A stretch of DNA of 21,298 bases. Source: Sphacelaria rigidula. Taxonomy: Eukaryota > Phaeophyceae > Sphacelariales. Shown piece by piece: positions 1-10,539 of the stretch; positions within the stretch are counted from its first letter, which is position 1, and every line of letters starts with the position of its first letter. The stretch is from NCBI GenBank assembly GCA_964200075.2, contig CAXNAA020000440.1, positions 1-21,298 of the forward strand, given 5' to 3'. The notes under the pieces are model-generated. The model made no database searches. It saw only the letters and a list, made by a program, of their open reading frames with translations, and was not told the DNA's origin. The position numbers and the translations under genes were made by a program.

Positions 1-1813
1 ATTTGGCGTGGTGGTCTGTAAGATAAAAGTCAAGTGCCGCCTCGTGCCTTTCGATTGCATGTTTTCGATCGAAAAAAAATGCTTTTTCACTCGTTGCATT
101 CCTCTCCGCGCGCCGCTAATTATAATTTTAAGTTGAAGCCCTCGAGGAACATAAATGCGGTGGACCTGTCAAGTAACACAAAAAAATTCGATCGCACTTT
201 GTCGATCGAAAAAAAAAATGCTAAGACACGCCCTGAGGAATCCGCGGCGAAAGATTGGCACAACAACATAATGCAACAACAGGGGCACAACACGAGCAGC
301 AAGCAGCTTGTATCCTCCTGTTATTAGACAGTCTTGACATATGAACAGCAACGTCAGTGACAAGCTTGTCACAGAAAAGTACTATTATACATTTCGTATG
401 GGCCAGGTCGTTATCTCGAGATGACCAATGTACTTGTGAGAGATACTGATTGGCTCATTGAGGCTTCATTCCTTCTGTGGGCAGGGGTCGATGCACACTT
501 TCCCCAAATATAGTGTCCAAAACCGGCCCCCATTCACCCCCCATAACTGTAACCTGCTGGCGCATGGGTGCTGGGAGGATCAACCACTTTGATTGTAGAT
601 CATCTCCGTCCTATACTCACTTTTCAAGTGAGGACAACGTCGATTCGGTTCGTGTCTCCTCATTTCGCTCACTAGCTAGGGTATGCGGTGGAAATCGGAA
701 AATCCGATCGGGTAGGCCCACAAAACATATGTACCTAGTTTATTCACTTGTTTTACCCGTTTTCTTGGCTTTTTACCGATGAGGTCGAAAGCAACAGTCT
801 CGACTTTTTCAAGCGAGAACGCAACGCAACGCAACGCAACGCAAAAAAAGTATAAATCAGACAAGGTACAACAACTGTCATGTGCCACCGCTGGAAACGT
901 GTGCTTGGCATTTCAACGCTCGATAGCTGATACCCTCAAAGTTGACCACAGTACTTACACGGCGCTTTTCCCGGTAGCGTTGATAGATCGATATATGTTG
1001 ATCGAACGGCGCCCTTCTACGTGAAAATCTGTCCACCTTTTTTTTTTCACGAGGAAAACAGCCAGTTTGAGGTGACGCGTTCGTCCAAGAGCAGACAGTC
1101 GTGGTTCAGTCCGTCACCGATTGGCACGAAATCAACCATATGATTGAGAACCACCGTCCTGGCTATCGGGCACTGTACCGGGCGTGACCTATCTCTATAT
1201 TACCGTGTGAGCAACTGTAAGGGAACAAGATGAGGACCGTGAGGCGAGCAAGGGTACAAATCAATTTCGTGAGGGAGGGGTTGGTGAAGTGACGGTATCT
1301 GATGGAGTCATTTTTTTTCTCTACATACCTTTTCACGTACCTTTTCTGGACGCCTCCTTACCTATGGAAGGCTGGTGGGGACTGCCCCCACCTATATATA
1401 TGTGTGTTTGGCCCTCGCCACTATCCAAACCCTGAGCAAGATTAACCATAGCACCCGTAAACGATTCTTCGGTATATTTATGTTGCCGTTCACACAACAC
1501 AACGACCAAACCCGTCGTGCTCGGTCGAACATGGAATTCCGACTCTGCCCGCTCTGGGCACCAACCAAGGTGTGAGTGTTTTTTCGGGGCTACTCTATTT
1601 GCTGAGATGTTGTCTTCTCTTTTTGTGGCTCTTTCGTTCTAAGAATGAACCGAGGGTCGAGAAAATGAACGGTTCTTTGGTGTCGAAGCACATCAGAACG
1701 TCCCTCAGCAATTATTTCTGCCGAAGGAGAACGCGCGTCCTGCTCGAGGACGTACCAGTTGTTGGGAAATGTTCCGATGCACTGTGGGTGTGTCACTGGG
1801 TCATGTGACATTC
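1..1813. other. Non-coding, no credible gene
   Basis: There are only short overlapping frames of low quality. A short motif TCGATCGAAAAAAAA-TGCT occurs twice (about 64-83 and 201-222). T runs occur at about 1037 and 1311. I see no RNA gene or mobile element end here. Confidence 0.6.
819..844. repeat. (ACGCA)n microsatellite
   Basis: The pentamer ACGCA is repeated about five times, followed by an A run. It is a simple repeat without an apparent gene context. Confidence 0.9.
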
Positions 1814-2189
1814 GATAGCTGATGATAGATAACTTGTCGCACGGTTCGGTTCCACCGCATACTGTTACGTTAGTGCGCTGGATACCACATCTGATGGCAT
1901 TCAATGGCACAGGCAGTAGTCCGTCGCAACTCCAAAGATGTTTGCGTACAATCCATGTCCGCTGGAGGAGTACTGTTGAGTTATAACTTACCCACCCCCG
2001 AGATAGCTGATGATTGAGAACTTGTCGCACGGTTCGGTTCCACCGCATACTGTTACGTTAGTGCGCTGGATACCACATCTGATGGCATTCAATGGCACAG
2101 GCAGTAGTCCGTCGCAACTCCAAAGATGTTTGCGTACAATCCATGTCCGCTGGAGGAGTACTGTTGAGTTATAACTTACCCACCCCCGA
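1814..2189. repeat. 188-bp tandem duplication, near-identical
   Basis: The segment 1814-2001 is followed immediately by a second copy at 2002-2189. I see only two mismatches, both within the first 20 bases of the unit (GATGATAGATAAC against GATGATTGAGAAC). The near identity indicates a recent duplication. No coding role is seen; the open frame through it on the minus strand repeats with the unit and looks spurious. Confidence 0.95.
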
Positions 2190-2303
2190 GAGCGTGTGGC
2201 AGCGTCTCCCATGTGACCACGGCGTCGAGTTGTACCATCCCTGTATCAAGAAATCAAAGTACGATTCATGAGGAGAAAACCATGACTATAGCTCATAGGC
2301 TCG

Positions 2304-2452
2304 GGGTAGGTCATCTGTTCAATTGGCATCACGTTCAATCGAGAAAGGGTTGGTGAACACCCACATGGCTCACCCTACTAGTAGCGGTTACGCACTGGAC
2401 CCTTTGGTCGCCAGGGTTGGTCATCTGATGAACCGGCATCATCGCATTGAAC
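2304..2452. repeat. Diverged direct repeat pair, ~37 bp, 110 bp apart
   Basis: The segments 2304-2340 and 2414-2452 both follow the pattern GGG(T)-GGTCATCTG-n-GGCATCA-n-TTGAA/TTCAAT. The match is partial, suggesting an old local duplication. The surrounding 2190-2640 shows no credible gene. Confidence 0.4.
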
Positions 2453-2640
2453 GAATGCGAGTTCAGACCCGGATGTTCCATCCTGACACGTGAAGGGTTT
2501 TGGCTGAGATGCGCTTGGTACAGAAGAAGCGTTCATGTTCCCGACCCTCTGTGGAGCTTTCGCATTTCAAAATTTCATTATATTACTAGATTTCAATGGC
2601 AATATCGGGATTCGAATCTTCAGTACGGCTGACACTCATT

Positions 2641-2755
2641 TTTTCCGAATCGGTACAACAGGCGCCCATTTGAGGTCTACCAACGCTCACCTCGCCTGTG
2701 GAACTATTTGTACCCCCCCCTTCCCCGAGGGTTCCCGGTGTACCTAGGGTTGAGG
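2641..2755 (+). repeat. Dispersed repeat, copy 1 (plus orientation)
   Basis: This segment matches the reverse complement of 3815-3930. Shared blocks include CAGGCGCC(C/A)ATTTGAGGT, TACCAACGC and CCCGAGGGTT, in the same order and at similar spacing. Both copies translate to a similar peptide (TGAHLRSTNAH against TGANLRYTNAH), so the source could have been coding. I do not recognise that peptide. Confidence 0.65.
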
Positions 2756-2949
2756 TTGATATTATTCGGAGAATATGTCAACCATGGGTAGACTGTAGAC
2801 GAGTTAGGACACCCCCACCTTTTACCGTTCGTGCAAAAAACGCGAAACACCGACATGTTTGTTGGCGCAACAGAGCGGTCAAAATCAGAATTCAATCCCG
2901 AGTGAGCTCGATGGGTTTGGTCTTGGTCTTCGATGAAAGGCATAAGTAA

Positions 2950-3814
2950 TGTGCTGAAGAGGGCAATTCTTGGAGTACCATGGTTGCTTTTGCCCAGGGT
3001 CTGGGGAGAGGTGGTTTAATCATTATACGGCGACCCCCCCCCCGCAGGTGAACTGAGATGGACTATTCCACATTTAGGGTTCATGAGAGTCCTTTCCTTG
3101 CTCAACGGAACGCCTTTTTCATAAACATGTGGATGTGTGGCATCTGTATAAAAAAATAGTCCCGTAAAACCCCCGACCGATTTGACCCTGCAGTCAATTT
3201 CGTGCAGTCAGCATGTGTGCTCTATTTCTTCGATGGACACAACGAGAAGAAACAGTCCGCGTGCCATCGCTCTCCACCGAGCAGTCTACTGCATGTTGCT
3301 GATGTCTCTCCTTAGTGCTCCACGACAACACTCCTGACAGTGTACAGCCACGCTTGCAACACATGGGTGGCCAAGAAGGCGGTATAGACCACGACCGGGG
3401 TAAACAGCATGTTGTCTGTGTCATCTATGGACGAATTGTCAGTACCGAAATGAGAAATATGGGTAGACAGCGAAGTAGTCCATCTGCAGGGGAACAAAGT
3501 GACGATGTTGATAACAGTGATTCGTCAGAAAGGTCACTCTGCTTCTCTCCGACCTCCTTCTTGGCTTCTGATTCTCCTCGGGAAACTTCCATACACGCAT
3601 GGCTGACTTGGTGAGCTTTTCGGCTGTCCTGCAAACAGGCCCACACCCCCTGTAAAAAAATATCCGCCCCGTCCCCTGGAAAATCTCGAATATCCTTGGA
3701 CTGTCGGCCGGGTAAACTGTTCCGAAATGACACTCGCTGCCCAAAGGTTAACCGGAGTTGGGCTACATGTTGTTCATGGTTGAAACATTGTATCGCTAAC
3801 CCTGAGCCTAACCA
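2950..3814. other. Non-coding or decayed sequence
   Basis: Both strands have moderate open frames around 3190-3620 (for example plus 3315-3614, Ser/Asp-rich, and minus 3312-3497, hydrophobic). They overlap each other and match no family I know. Old transposon debris is possible. Confidence 0.4.
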
Positions 3815-3930
3815 ACCCAAGGCGTGCTGAAAACCCTCGGGTGAAGGAGGTGCATGGGGTTCCCGGGGCAAAGCGTGAGAGTGTGCGTTGGTATACCTCA
3901 AATTGGCGCCTGTGGCGCCGAGTTCGACGA
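3815..3930 (-). repeat. Dispersed repeat, copy 2 (minus orientation)
   Basis: This is the inverted partner of 2641-2755, about 1.1 kb away. It lies inside a 609-nt minus-strand open frame (3425-4033) that shows no other sign of being a gene. Similarity fades after the CCCGAGGGTT block on one side and the GGCGCC block on the other. Confidence 0.65.
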
Positions 3931-4554
3931 AAACGCATTCTGCGCACCCTAGGAGAACACGGGACTGTCCGGCCCCCCTGAAGACCTGATTCTTTTGTAG
4001 ACTCGAATCAAGTAATATCAGATTGTAGCCCAACTCGGGTCAACTCTGACGGTGATCCCCGCCGGCTTTGAAAAGGTTGGAAAGGCAGTCCAGAAGAGGT
4101 AGTGAGGGAACAAGAAGACTACACTGAATGTACCCGTGCGAAGTCGGCCCAACGAGGGAAAAGTGCAAAATTGCGGTGAGGCGTTTTTGTTGCACATGTA
4201 CCGCACGATACGAGAGTGCGTTATTTTCGGTATCTTCGTGCTCAGGTGTAGCACTTGGTTCTCCATTCGATGTGGTGTGGATACCTCCGAGCACGTGTAG
4301 GGTGTGTGGTGGGTTTCCCTGTTGCTCGATTGTGTACATGAAATAGATTAATCACCTTTTGAGGGTGAAAGAAAACACGTCGAGATGTTTTTTACTTGCC
4401 TGGAAGCCCAATGAAAGTCGTGCCGCATTATCGTACAACCTATCCCGGATCTAGATGGTGGTTGAAAAGCGCCTGTACTCTTGTGAATCGGGAAGGTTTT
4501 CACGTTTTTTTTTTTCATTACTTATTCGTGTTCGGTTTGTTGTGACGCACGGGC

Positions 4555-4890
4555 ACAGCCGGTCGCCCCGGTGGCTCAGCTGGTAACAACCTCGAAACCC
4601 TTTGACGGCCGGGTCATGAGTTCGAATCTCGGTGCAGTCGTACGATTTGGATTTTTTTCTCACACAATGCCCAACAGTGGATAGCGTCTATGTCGTGGGT
4701 ACACAGAAGTGGACCCAACGATCGACGAGGGAAGGGGAAGTAACGAAGAAAGAGGTGGAAGGAAAATGAAGAAGGAAAAACTCCTGCGTCGGCCCTCCTC
4801 CTGTGTGACCCTGGCTAGTGCGCCCACATATACCGGAAGCTTTAGACCAGCGTCCAGAATAGATGGGATGGCAATACACACACACAGTGT
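4555..4890 (+). mobile_element. tRNA-derived SINE-like element, copy A
   Basis: The head resembles a tRNA. An A box (TGGCTCAGCTGG, 4572-4583) and a B box (GAGTTCGAATCTC, 4618-4630) have the spacing of an internal RNA polymerase III promoter. The next 240 bp align with copy B in several blocks: the ATGCCCA-CAG region, CTATGTCGTG, CGAGGGAA, GCGCCCACATATACCG and GCGTCCAGAAT. The element ends in a CA-rich stretch (ACACACACAC). It has no coding capacity, as expected for a SINE. The family name is unknown. Confidence 0.75.
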
Positions 4891-5934
4891 CACTGTGTGC
4901 ACCAAAAATTGCACACGTTTGCGGTAATCCTCTCGAGCAGTGGAGCAACTCAGGCCGTGTCTTGAAAAAAAAATCGACTCGAAAACGTCGAATCGAACTG
5001 GTGGTTACGAGGCAGAATCTTTTACGTCCACGGTATTTATGTTCCTAGATGGCTTCGAGTCCATTTTATAACTAGTTGCGAGCGACGGGCAGGGTCAAGA
5101 ACAGAAAAGCTTAGCTTTTTCGAGCGGAACGAGCGGCGGAATGAACGAAGCGGCACGTAACTCCCATGTTGCAGACAACCGTGCTAGATACTACCCTTTC
5201 TCTCACAGAGGTGAGCAAAACCCAAATGGTTCATTCGCAGCTATTGTATACCTACTCAACCTTGCGGCGCAGATCACGAACTGAGCGCAGGGATACATAC
5301 ACTGCAGTGAAAGGAAAGCGACACCACCACTGTTTAGGCATGATGTGTTCCTTTTAGTTCGCGAAAACTCAGGAATCTAATTTTTTGGCATGGTCCACCG
5401 ACGGAGTTGCGTGTTGGAGTAGGCGATCGAATTACCAACGCGCTCATGGACAGTCGAGGCGGTGCAGAACTGCACATGGTTCAAATCTGCTTCGCTTCCT
5501 GCTGTATGCAGAGAGTCAGAAAGCTGTGCTGTCTATCAAATCTGCTGTGTGTCGCGTTGCCCGCTTCTTTTCCTCATCGCGCCCGCATGCTGTGCGAAAC
5601 ACACACCATCTGGACAACAGTGCAGTACAGTACAGGCCGCCACCGTTGTACAGTCTGTACTGTCTGCTCTGTGCTGTATATTGAATATAAGTAAAGAAGT
5701 ACCGCTTCACGAATTCGCTTCGCCTCTTCGATTCAAAGCGTGCAAATTCGCTCGGACCCAAACATAGCAGAACGAAGTTAATCAATTCCGCCGCACGAAC
5801 TTGTTTGAGTCGGAGAAAAAATGATGAGACACGGCCTCAGCCCATCTTGTTGTATTATCCACTCAGCGGTCCTTTCGCGTGATGAAAGTTTCGGTAGGGC
5901 CAGCATATACAATTTTTGTCGATTCGTACATGAA
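4891..5934. other. Intervening sequence between the SINE copies
   Basis: Overlapping frames at 5385-5767 are open in all three plus-strand frames, which argues for composition rather than coding. A small inverted repeat (CAGTACAG..CTGTACTG, about 5623-5662) is present. No gene is supported. Confidence 0.5.
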
Positions 5935-6275
5935 GCCGGTCGACCCGGTGGCTCAGTTGATGAATTCGAAACCCTCTGACGGTAGGGACGTGGGTTCGAA
6001 TCTCGGTGAATTTTTCACGATCTGGGATTTTATCCCACATCATGCCCAGCAGTCGAGAGCGACTATGTCGTGTACACAAAATCGACTTCACGTTCAACGA
6101 GGGAAAGGAACTGCTGAACCGATAAAAGTCAAGACAAGCATCGCAGAAGGAAGGTGGGCTACTAAAACCAAAGAAGAAAACTCATGTGACCCCGGTCGAT
6201 GCGCCCACATATACCGAAAGGTGTAGAATGGCGTCCAGAATATATGGATAACACCACCCACACATACACGCACAA
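5935..6275 (+). mobile_element. tRNA-derived SINE-like element, copy B
   Basis: This is the second copy of the element at 4555, in the same orientation. The A box is TGGCTCAGTTGA (5949-5960) and the B box GGTTCGAATCT (5993-6003). The body shares blocks with copy A up to GCGTCCAGAAT, then continues into a CA-rich tail (CACCCACACATACACGCAC). The copies differ at many positions and by indels, so neither insertion is recent. Confidence 0.75.
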
Positions 6276-6764
6276 ACATCTGGCCCCGTAAGAAGTGGTA
6301 TTAACACTCCCTGCGGATATAAATGAACGATCGTGGCGTCCCCCGCCCCGCCCCCACGCCACTAGGGGAAAATAAGAGAATACTAGTCATGTGTTTGCCG
6401 TTAGTACTCGTATGCCTTCGACATGCATCTGTCTCGCTGTCAGGTGGTGTCAGAAAGTCGTTGCGCCGAAATAGCGGCGGTGATCCTTCACGTATGTAAT
6501 TGACAGTTCTCAAATCAAGTCAGCGATGAGCAATCGCGCTATGATTTTTTACCTCTGCACATATAACACCCTTGATAGGAGATGGACTTGACCTGTAGAC
6601 CGCAAGGGTAATCCGTCTGGACCACGCTCTCTCTTTTTTTTTTTCCGAAGTGAAATTGATGCTGATTCAACAGATGACCTACTCTCGCCGTCGAAAGGTT
6701 ACAAAATGAGAGTTACACAAGAGAATAACTGCTGAAAGAAACTCTACATCAGCACGATGAAATT
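6276..6764. other. Non-coding, nothing recognised
   Basis: There are short frames only. A T run at about 6634-6644 is the single notable feature. Confidence 0.5.
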
Positions 6765-6796
6765 TGTGTGTGTGTGTGTGTGTGTTTTTTTTTTTG
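6765..6796. repeat. (GT)n tract followed by poly-T
   Basis: About ten GT dinucleotides run directly into an 11-nt T run. This gives rise to spurious Cys/Val open frames. Confidence 0.95.
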
Positions 6797-6819
6797 CTTA
6801 TTTTTCCGAAACTCCCCAA

Positions 6820-7045
6820 ATCAATCGGTGCTGGTGATCGACCAACAACAAGAGCCAGCCTCATTTTCCCCACGCCTATCTTCGCGTATAGGTCAAGAAG
6901 TAGGAACAAGAAGTTGGGTACAGACCCAGCATCCGAAATCACCACATCGTGGGGGAGGAGGTAACGTCATGGTGTGGGTTGTGCTGAGATTATACCGAAC
7001 GTATGACTCGTGCATCAACTGGTTCCCTACTGCCGGAGTTTGACG
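6820..7045 (+). pseudogene. Tc1/mariner transposase fossil
   Basis: One frame reads SPHRGGGGNVMVWVVL (about 6938-6985). This matches the GGGSVMVWG motif that precedes the second catalytic Asp of Tc1/mariner DDE transposases. Sequence before and after is only loosely similar, the frame closes at 7043, and no terminal repeats are evident. It is a short dead remnant lying 160 bp upstream of the gene at 7203. Confidence 0.55.
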
Positions 7046-7202
7046 TGTTGTACCCAATATCACCCCAACCCCCGTCGCTTTCACTTGCGTCATGAACACG
7101 TATTCGCTATTCACGGCACAGCGGCAATTTGGTAAGGGGTGCAAATATACGTACGTGACGTGATTCCAGAAGCAGCTACTGATCGATCGACGCTCGAGAT
7201 GT

Positions 7203-10190
7203 ATGGATGACGACTTTTTCAAGTCTCTGGTTCCGAATCCATATGGTGACGCCTGGATCCGTGCGCAACAGACCGAGGCAAAGCTCTATCTTAGCATGCA
7301 CGTTTCGCCACATGTAGTCAACTGGATTAAATAGCCTGAGAAAACGGTGTGCATTGTTGCGGCGAAAATCTTTCCGGTTGGTCGCCGATACCTCGAAGGG
7401 ATCTGTTATCCTGTTGTCTATTTCAACGATGAGCTATTTTCTCGTGTGGTGATGATGAAAGAAACTCAGAAAGCTGGAAGAACTGCATCGTTGATATATA
7501 CATGTATATTATACCCAGGTTAGGTCTTCAGACAGCTAGCTGCACGCGTCTGCAAAACGCATCCTATTCGGAGACACACTCAAAGAGTGTCGATTTGTTT
7601 TTTGCGCGTTTTTCGTCTACACTATTGTATGCAGAGTATGAAAGGATTACGTTGAATGCAGTCGAGGAGCGAATTCTTCCCCCAGACGTACGTATCAAGA
7701 TCGCGGTGGCCCAGGCCAACGCGGGTGATTATGGGCAGGAGAAGATGGAAGCCGATGTAAGAGAATTTGCTTGGGCAATTGTCTTTTGTTCGTTTTTTGT
7801 CACGATATGTCTTTCGGTTCGGCAAGTACCTTTCCAGTATCACGCGAGGGACCGCAACAGTGTTTGCCAGCAAGATGCCGTAGCATCTGTAGGACAGCGA
7901 TTCGTAGACCGGGGTAGGTGTGTTTCTGTATAATACTTTTGAAATGAATTTGCCTGCCCCTCGCGCAGCACTACGGTTTGATGGAAGCCCCCCGCATATA
8001 TGTATAGACAACAGTCATGGACAAACTGTGTGTGACTTTCTTCAGATGGAACGATGAAACGTTTTGGTTTTTATTTTCGATTATTCAGCCGTCTTGAGTG
8101 TGCAGTGAGTTGCCGCGGAAGAGTTTTTCCCGAATGATGTTTATTTTTAGTCTGCTTCTGCTTGAGTGTCCAGTATCTACGATCCTCTTGTCGATGGTAG
8201 CCATGTTTTTACTGCGATTCACTGCACGGCTACCGAGACAGTATTATGTTCGACATACGCTCATGTCGGTTATCGGCCTTTCCATTTCATTGAAGACAAA
8301 TGTTTCCCGGGACGAATCCCCTGCGTGTTCTTTGGTGCCGGGTCATCATTTGGCGGGAGACGTTGATAGTGTGTTAACGCCACATATTTTGATTCACATT
8401 TTTTTGCTCGCCGTACTGAAGGTGCTTTTGTTTGCCTCTCTGTACGTCTGTCTCTCCGATTGGTGTCTTATATTCGATTCCATAATGTTCTTTTTTATTC
8501 ACTTTTCTTCAGAGAGTGTTGGAGTGTTTTTTTCTCGGGCAAGTCCATCCTGTCACCACGGCTGGATCCCTGCGGGATCTGTTCAAGTAGTGCGATAACC
8601 TGTAGATCAATGGATCTGTGTCGTCTGTTTTTTTGTTTCGCTCCCAATTTTTTGTCCTCTCACCAACAGATGAAGAGACTAGACAGCTTGGTGCGAACGC
8701 TGTCGCTCTATGGCCTCTTGGAGCGAAGGTCTATGGAGACGTCCAGGTGCGAGTTGTCGTCATTTATAGTATTGTCGTTCGCTCAGCCGATTTCAGGCCG
8801 CATCGCAGCTGCTGCGGAGTGACCGAGATGTTATCTCTTGTTCCAAGAGCAAAGTGACGTGACGAAGAGTGAAACGCCCGATTATTGTTCTACACCACAT
8901 GCAGAAAAACATACTTGTGCGGGAAGAAATTGCGGTTAGGGATCGGGGACAACGCTGGGTGCTGAGTTTTGTTGTTTTCCTTTTTACTCGGAGCGTTTGT
9001 CCCCCTGGTAGCTCGTAGGTGAGGCGGTTGCAGTTGGCGAGAGGGCATGTGCCCTTGTTTTCTTTTCACCCCTTCGTGTGTGAAGTGTCTTGTAAGGTAG
9101 GAGCTCATCAAACTTTCGAAGCTGACTTATTTCTGTCGATGACTGTACTCGCTGTTATGGGTCTCAACCGACCCCGCCCCGACTCATCGTACTCTCTGCA
9201 GGTCGGGCGACCCTCTCGCCCCCGACCGTGTGCGTGAGCTCGGGAAAATGTTGGTGGCGGCCGTCCAGCTTGAGCTTTTCCAGATGTTGGACGAGATCTG
9301 TGAGGCCGGAGACGTTGATAACGAGCTGTTCGATGACTTGTGTTGCGACACGATTCAGGAGGGTCGACGCAATGGTTTCGTGCTACTCACGCTGGAGCAG
9401 CTGATTTCGCCTGGGTCAGGGTACAAGCGTCTGTTGCAGATCCGGAAGGATCAGGTGTGTGTGACTGTGTGTGTGTTTGTGTGCAGAGTTTTGGAGCTTT
9501 GTTGTTGTTGTTGTTGTTGTTGTTGTCTTGTTGAGGCGGTAGTGTGGGAAGCATTGGATTCAACTACCCTTGACCACCTGAGTAGTCAGCAAGCGGTACG
9601 TCAACTTCCGCCGCCGGAGAATCGTATCTCCACGTGTTGTGGCCCTGTTGTGTGTGGTCATTTCCCAGCTTCATAGCAAGTATGAGCGCCGCTACCTACC
9701 TACAGGTACCGGCATGTCCTGTGCGATCACACCGCAGGGATGATGTCTTGCCCTCGAAGACTGGGCATGCCCTTGGACGCCTGGCACGGGCAGTGTTGTG
9801 TCGCTGCTTGCTCGCGTCAACGCCCATGAAAAGTATATACGAGGCTGATGACATGTAGTGTGCTGCGTCGCAGTCATCGCGCGCACTCTTGCAACTGAGT
9901 GTACGCACTGCCCTGCTGCATCTCAATGGACAAACACATGCGCTATTAACAGCGCTTCCATGCGCATGATGTGAGGATTTTTCTATTCTGAATGTTCCAT
10001 CCGGAGTTCAGATTCACCTGTGAATGCGCACGACCACCGACGGCTGTTAAAGTACGAAGATTATTGTCTACGCCTTCCTCCTCGCCCTGCAACGCCGTGC
10101 TATTGTCCAGTTTGTGGAGGAGATTGCAGATGTGGCGGGAATCCGAGGTCTGGCCGGGCACGACTGCAACAAATCGCCGACAAGCTCTGA
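7203..10190 (+). CDS. Unrecognised six-exon gene with C-terminal cysteine cluster
   Basis: I do not recognise this protein. The model joins six segments: 7203-7518, 7635-7756, 8670-8746, 9202-9454, 9669-9705 and 10012-10190 (TGA stop). All five introns are GT-AG and their phases (1, 0, 2, 0, 1) agree, giving about 327 residues. The start ATG opens MDDDFFKSLVPNPYGDAW; an acceptor at 7169 would allow an upstream exon instead. The first third is mixed hydrophobic and looks folded (for example VCIVAAKIFPVGRRYL). The middle is leucine-rich and probably helical (KRLDSLVRTLSLYGLLERR, then LVAAVQLELFQMLDEI). The C-terminus contains CYCPVCGGDCRC, a possible metal-binding cluster. Alternative acceptors at 7661 and 7685 keep the same phase, and the 913-nt intron 7757-8669 could hide another exon. 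A TAG lies in frame at 7332-7334. I am fairly sure that a gene is here, and less sure of exons 1 and 2. Confidence 0.6.
7302..7334 (+). other. In-frame stop, possible ultra-short intron
   Basis: Within the first exon the frame from 7203 stays open and protein-like on both sides of a single TAG at 7332-7334. GT dinucleotides at 7302 and 7314 are both in phase 0, and the TAG itself provides an AG end. Removal of 33 or 21 nt would therefore delete the stop and keep the frame. The other introns in this gene are 116-913 nt, so such a short one would be exceptional. A disabling mutation, a sequence error or a wrong upstream exon are alternatives. Confidence 0.35.
9455..9668 (+). other. Intron 4 of the 7203 gene, with GT and TTG microsatellites
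   Basis: The intron starts GTGTGTGTG after a phase-0 CAG and ends TTTCCCAG before the 37-nt exon at 9669. It contains a GT-rich tract near 9455-9482 and a (TTG)n run at about 9501-9526. A nearer acceptor at 9486 would instead read into a poly-leucine stretch and a stop, which is less credible. The next intron, 9706-10011, starts GTACCG and ends GTTCAG. Confidence 0.5.
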
Positions 10191-10392
10191 AGGCAGCGTA
10201 CCGGGTACGTAGTTCATTGACTTTGTTGTAGAAAGAGCCCATTTCCCCTGTACTGGAGGGTGGACTGTACACGAAGAGAGCTTGGCTTGGTTGGTTTTGA
10301 GGAGTTGTCAAGCGTATTCCGCGTTTTCTGCGATACTCTCTCCAAAATTCGTCCTTGAGAAATTAGGGAAGGGTAGGAGCGAGAGTAGTGAC

Positions 10393-10539
10393 ATGAAGCA
10401 GGATTCGAAAAAAAGTGTCGGCGGGGAGAGGGGGCTTGATGGAGTCTTGTTGAAGCTTGGTCGAGAAGCTGACCTGCTGACATATGTGCACAAAAACTCT
10501 ATCCAACCAGTCCTCTTCATTGTTGCGCACAAGAAGTGA
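10393..10539 (+). CDS. Possible small ORF, 48 aa
   Basis: An ATG at 10393 opens MKQDSKKSVGGERGLDGV and continues to IVAHKK and a TGA. The composition (a Lys/Gly/Glu-rich start, then LLKLGREADLLTYVHKN) is protein-like. It could be a 5' exon of the downstream gene, but no donor in the phase needed for the acceptor at 11025 is convincing. The same stretch is open on the other strand as well. Confidence 0.2.
   Translation: MKQDSKKSVGGERGLDGVLLKLGREADLLTYVHKNSIQPVLFIVAHKK

Noticed and set aside
2600-2625. A B-box-like GGATTCGAATCT as part of another tRNA or SINE
   Set aside because: No A box lies at the expected distance upstream and no body similarity follows.
4105-4175. A third SINE fragment
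   Set aside because: A short stretch (CCAACGAGGGAAAAGTGC) resembles the element body, but the similarity covers only about 30 bp and has no head or tail.
4556-4636. A functional tRNA gene at the A/B-box sequence
   Set aside because: The A and B boxes are good, but I see no 7-bp acceptor stem pairing and no clear anticodon arm. The same head recurs at 5935 with a shared non-tRNA body, so a SINE is the better reading.
7838-7913. An additional exon between exons 2 and 3 of the 7203 gene
   Set aside because: It has a CCAG acceptor and a GTAGGTG donor, but it ends in phase 1 while the next exon needs phase 0. Direct splicing 7756 to 8670 is in phase and reads smoothly.
8098-8598. A 166-codon hydrophobic ORF
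   Set aside because: It lies in the 913-nt intron, is T-rich, overlaps another open frame (8166-8366) and shows no motif or consistent splice phases.
9946-10311. A minus-strand ORF of 121 codons
   Set aside because: It lies opposite the last exon of the 7203 gene, whose frame is supported by splice phase and the cysteine cluster.
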